From positions 1-7,905 of the forward strand of contig JAEXGX010000442.1 of the NCBI GenBank assembly GCA_023450535.1: 7,905 nucleotides of DNA, read 5' to 3'. Below are positions 6,292 through 7,905 of this stretch, piece by piece (position 1 is the first letter of the stretch; each line of letters begins with the position of its first letter). A model generated the notes under the pieces. That model searched no databases and had not been told where the DNA came from. It saw only the letters and a list, made by a program, of their open reading frames with translations. Position numbers and translations under genes: made by a program. The stretch is from Pseudomonadota bacterium. GTDB lineage: Bacteria; Desulfobacterota; Desulfovibrionia; Desulfovibrionales; Desulfovibrionaceae.

Positions 6292-7020
6292 TTAACGCAG
6301 TTCGATCTGATAGTGATGGCGTTTCGTGACAATTCGACTACGCCGGAACTCCACCACCTTGTCCTGCACGTCAAAAGCCCTGCGCTGCACTTCAAGCAGA
6401 GGCTCATCCACATCCACACGCAGGAGTTTCTGATCCGAGGCGTCCGGACGGACGGCTTCCAGCGTCTCTGTGGCGCGCACGACAAATAAGCCGAATTTCT
6501 GATGGTAATGCTCGTACAGCGTATTGGGCAGAAGTTTGAGATCCAGGCTGAAGCGCGGAAAACGGAATGCCGGCAGTACAATCTGTTCGTTGATGACCGG
6601 CTGATCGTCCAGCACACGAATACGGAGAATGCGGATGACCTCTCCGCCGGGCTCGATGTTCAGTGCCGCCGCCTCGTCCTCCCCCGCCGTGTCGTTACGG
6701 ATGTCACAGGTACGGGACAAAGGGTACACGCGTCTGCCCGCCGCGTCATACAGCATGAAAAAGGGAAACAAGGTGCTGTCGGCATCCAGAACAGCCACCG
6801 CTGTCCCTTTACCCTGGTAACGTACCAGACGCTTTTCCAGCGTCAGCTCGTTCAGCGCCTTGCGTAGCGTACCCTGACTGACGCCGTACTCCGCAGCCAG
6901 CGCCATTTCACTGGGCAAAAAACTTCCGGGACTCCATTCGCCCGCCACGATACGGCTGAGTATGGAAGCCTTTATCTGGGCGTACAGCGGTGTGAAGGTC
7001 AGTTTGGATGCAGCGAACAT
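6292..7020 (-). CDS. GntR-family transcriptional regulator, HutC/UTRA type
   Basis: A 242-residue protein with the two-domain layout and length of HutC-type GntR regulators. An N-terminal winged helix-turn-helix spans about residues 11-76, with PLYAQIKASI, then LPSEMALAAEYGVSQGTLRK at 35-54 (recognition helix near 47-59) and the wing GKGTAV. A UTRA effector-binding domain covers about 90-240, with INEQIVLPAFRFPRFSLDL, the SxLYEHYHQKFG-like segment and the terminal strand RSRIVTKRHHYQIEL. UTRA domains bind small acids, sugars or their phosphates; sulfolactate or an intermediate is a plausible ligand here, by inference. It sits between and opposes suyAB and slcC, and is the only regulator in the window. 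The palindromes before tctC and suyA suit this family. The start has AGGGGG four bases upstream; its promoter and terminator are both recognisable. Confidence 0.92.
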   Translation of the reverse strand: MFAASKLTFTPLYAQIKASILSRIVAGEWSPGSFLPSEMALAAEYGVSQGTLRKALNELTLEKRLVRYQGKGTAVAVLDADSTLFPFFMLYDAAGRRVYPLSRTCDIRNDTAGEDEAAALNIEPGGEVIRILRIRVLDDQPVINEQIVLPAFRFPRFSLDLKLLPNTLYEHYHQKFGLFVVRATETLEAVRPDASDQKLLRVDVDEPLLEVQRRAFDVQDKVVEFRRSRIVTKRHHYQIELR

Positions 7021-7061
7021 GTTTCCCCCTGTGCTAGGGTCGGAGTTTTCGGAGTTTAGCG

Positions 7062-7089
7062 ACTATAGCGCAGTAATTTTCATTGTCAA
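7062..7089 (-). promoter_or_regulatory. Promoter of the GntR gene
   Basis: Reading the minus strand, TTGACA (7089 to 7084) and TATAGT (7067 to 7062) are separated by 16 bases, close to the sigma-70 ideal. It lies about 40 bases before the gntR start. No clear copy of the GTCTTATATAAGAC palindrome overlaps it, so strong autoregulation through that site is not apparent. Confidence 0.72.
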
Positions 7090-7151
7090 GCGTTATATTT
7101 GTTCCTTTACTACACTGTCTCATATTCAATTTTATCCTTACAGGAGTCTGT

Positions 7152-7905
7152 ATGGAATCCATAGTTATTACTGAATTCATGGATACAGATGCCATTGATG
7201 CACTCTCTGCGCATTTCAATGTTGTCTATGACAAAACGCTTGTCAATCAGCAAGGCAAGCTTCATGAACTTGTAGCGGATTGCGACGCAATTATTGTACG
7301 CAACAAAACCCAGGTTCGCGGCATGTTGCTGGACGCCGCCAAAAACTTGCGGATTGTCGGCAGACTTGGCGTCGGGCTGGACAATATTGATCTGGAGGAA
7401 TGCCGGAAAAGAAACATTTCCGTTATTCCCGCAACCGGAGCGAACAATATCTCCGTGGCGGAATACGTTATGGCTGGTCTGCTCATGCTTGCGCGCGGGT
7501 GTTATCTGAACGGCGCCGCAGTCGCCGCAGGCGAGTGGCCGCGCGAACACATGGTGGGCGGAGAAATTTTCAACAAGACGCTGGGTCTGCTCGGTTTCGG
7601 CGGCATTGCCCGTGATGTGGCCCGGCGCGCCAGAGCCTGCGGCATGAAGGTTATCGCCCACGATCCCCTTATGCCTGACAATTCCCCCGTATGGAAGGAA
7701 CACGGCGTCTCGCCTGCGACTCTGGACGCCATGCTGGCCGAAGCCGACGCGATAAGTCTGCATGTGCCGCTGACCGACAATACGCGCAACCTGTTCAATG
7801 CGGAGCGCATTGCCGCCATGAAGCCCGGCGCGTTTCTGATCAATACCGCGCGCGGCGGCATCGTGGACGAAGCGGCCCTTGCCGAAGCATTGCACGCGGG
7901 CAGAC
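7152..7905 (+). CDS. slcC: D-2-hydroxyacid dehydrogenase, probable (S)-sulfolactate dehydrogenase SlcC (5' part only)
   Basis: The frame runs from ATG 7152 off the end of the window, with 251 residues visible of about 320 expected. It belongs to the NAD(P)-dependent SerA-like 2-hydroxyacid dehydrogenase family. Seen: IVRNKTQV at 48-55, GRLGVGLDNID at 70-80, ATGANNISVAEY at 94-105, the dinucleotide-binding turn GFGGIA at 148-153 with acidic D171 after the next strand, HVPLTDNTRNLF at 204-215, and the catalytic arginine in NTARGG (R234). The catalytic Glu and His lie beyond the window. Family members include SlcC, which oxidises (S)-3-sulfolactate to sulfopyruvate, and phosphoglycerate dehydrogenase. 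The SlcC call rests on the suyAB context and overall resemblance. AGGAG (7142-7146) is five bases upstream. The gene is divergent from gntR. The last glycine of the usual GxGxxG is alanine. Confidence 0.8.
   Translation, partial: MESIVITEFMDTDAIDALSAHFNVVYDKTLVNQQGKLHELVADCDAIIVRNKTQVRGMLLDAAKNLRIVGRLGVGLDNIDLEECRKRNISVIPATGANNISVAEYVMAGLLMLARGCYLNGAAVAAGEWPREHMVGGEIFNKTLGLLGFGGIARDVARRARACGMKVIAHDPLMPDNSPVWKEHGVSPATLDAMLAEADAISLHVPLTDNTRNLFNAERIAAMKPGAFLINTARGGIVDEAALAEALHAGR

Noticed and set aside
7110..7895. Minus-strand open frame of 261 codons opposite slcC
   Set aside because: It covers a clearly conserved dehydrogenase on the plus strand and encodes no recognisable motif.
1..7905. CRISPR arrays, tRNA or rRNA genes, transposase genes
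   Set aside because: I looked for spaced direct repeats, cloverleaf-like segments and transposase motifs and saw none.

Overview
The window reads as a GC-rich, gene-dense stretch of a Gram-negative chromosome. The gene set (a sulfolactate sulfo-lyase, a tripartite tricarboxylate transporter and a sulfolactate-dehydrogenase-like gene) fits a Desulfovibrionaceae-type sulfite-respiring anaerobe such as Desulfovibrio or Bilophila. That placement is inferred from gene content; no rRNA, tRNA or Dsr gene is present to confirm it.

Layout. (1) Positions 1-1211 hold the 3' end of one ABC ATPase and a complete second one, both of the nitrate/sulfonate/taurine type, as the tail of an operon that begins upstream. 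Their sequence defects are complementary, which suggests an asymmetric heterodimer. (2) Positions 1263-4393 are a three-gene tripartite tricarboxylate transporter (TTT) operon in the order binding protein, large membrane subunit, small membrane subunit. (3) Positions 4394-4668 hold no gene but contain strong nested inverted repeats. (4) Positions 4669-6207 are suyA-suyB, the two subunits of (2R)-3-sulfolactate sulfo-lyase. (5) Positions 6292-7020, minus strand, encode a GntR regulator of the HutC/UTRA type, with its own terminator and promoter. (6) From 7152 to the window end runs a D-2-hydroxyacid dehydrogenase, most likely (S)-sulfolactate dehydrogenase (SlcC), cut by the window edge.

Working model. 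The TTT system brings 3-sulfolactate (or a close sulfonate) into the cell. SlcC oxidises the (S)-enantiomer to sulfopyruvate, and a second dehydrogenase not in the window (ComC in known pathways) would reduce it to (R)-sulfolactate. SuyAB splits that into pyruvate and sulfite. Pyruvate feeds metabolism; in a sulfite-respiring host the sulfite is a terminal electron acceptor. The GntR protein is the likely local regulator. The strongest regulatory signal is an identical 19-base block, TTGACAGTCTTATATAAGA, before both the transporter operon and suyAB. It joins a consensus -35 box to a palindrome centred in the promoter spacer, so transporter and lyase look like one regulon repressed by steric blocking.

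The pathway itself is known in other bacteria. The less expected points are the shared promoter-operator, the complementary ABC ATPase pair and the structured non-coding region after tctB.
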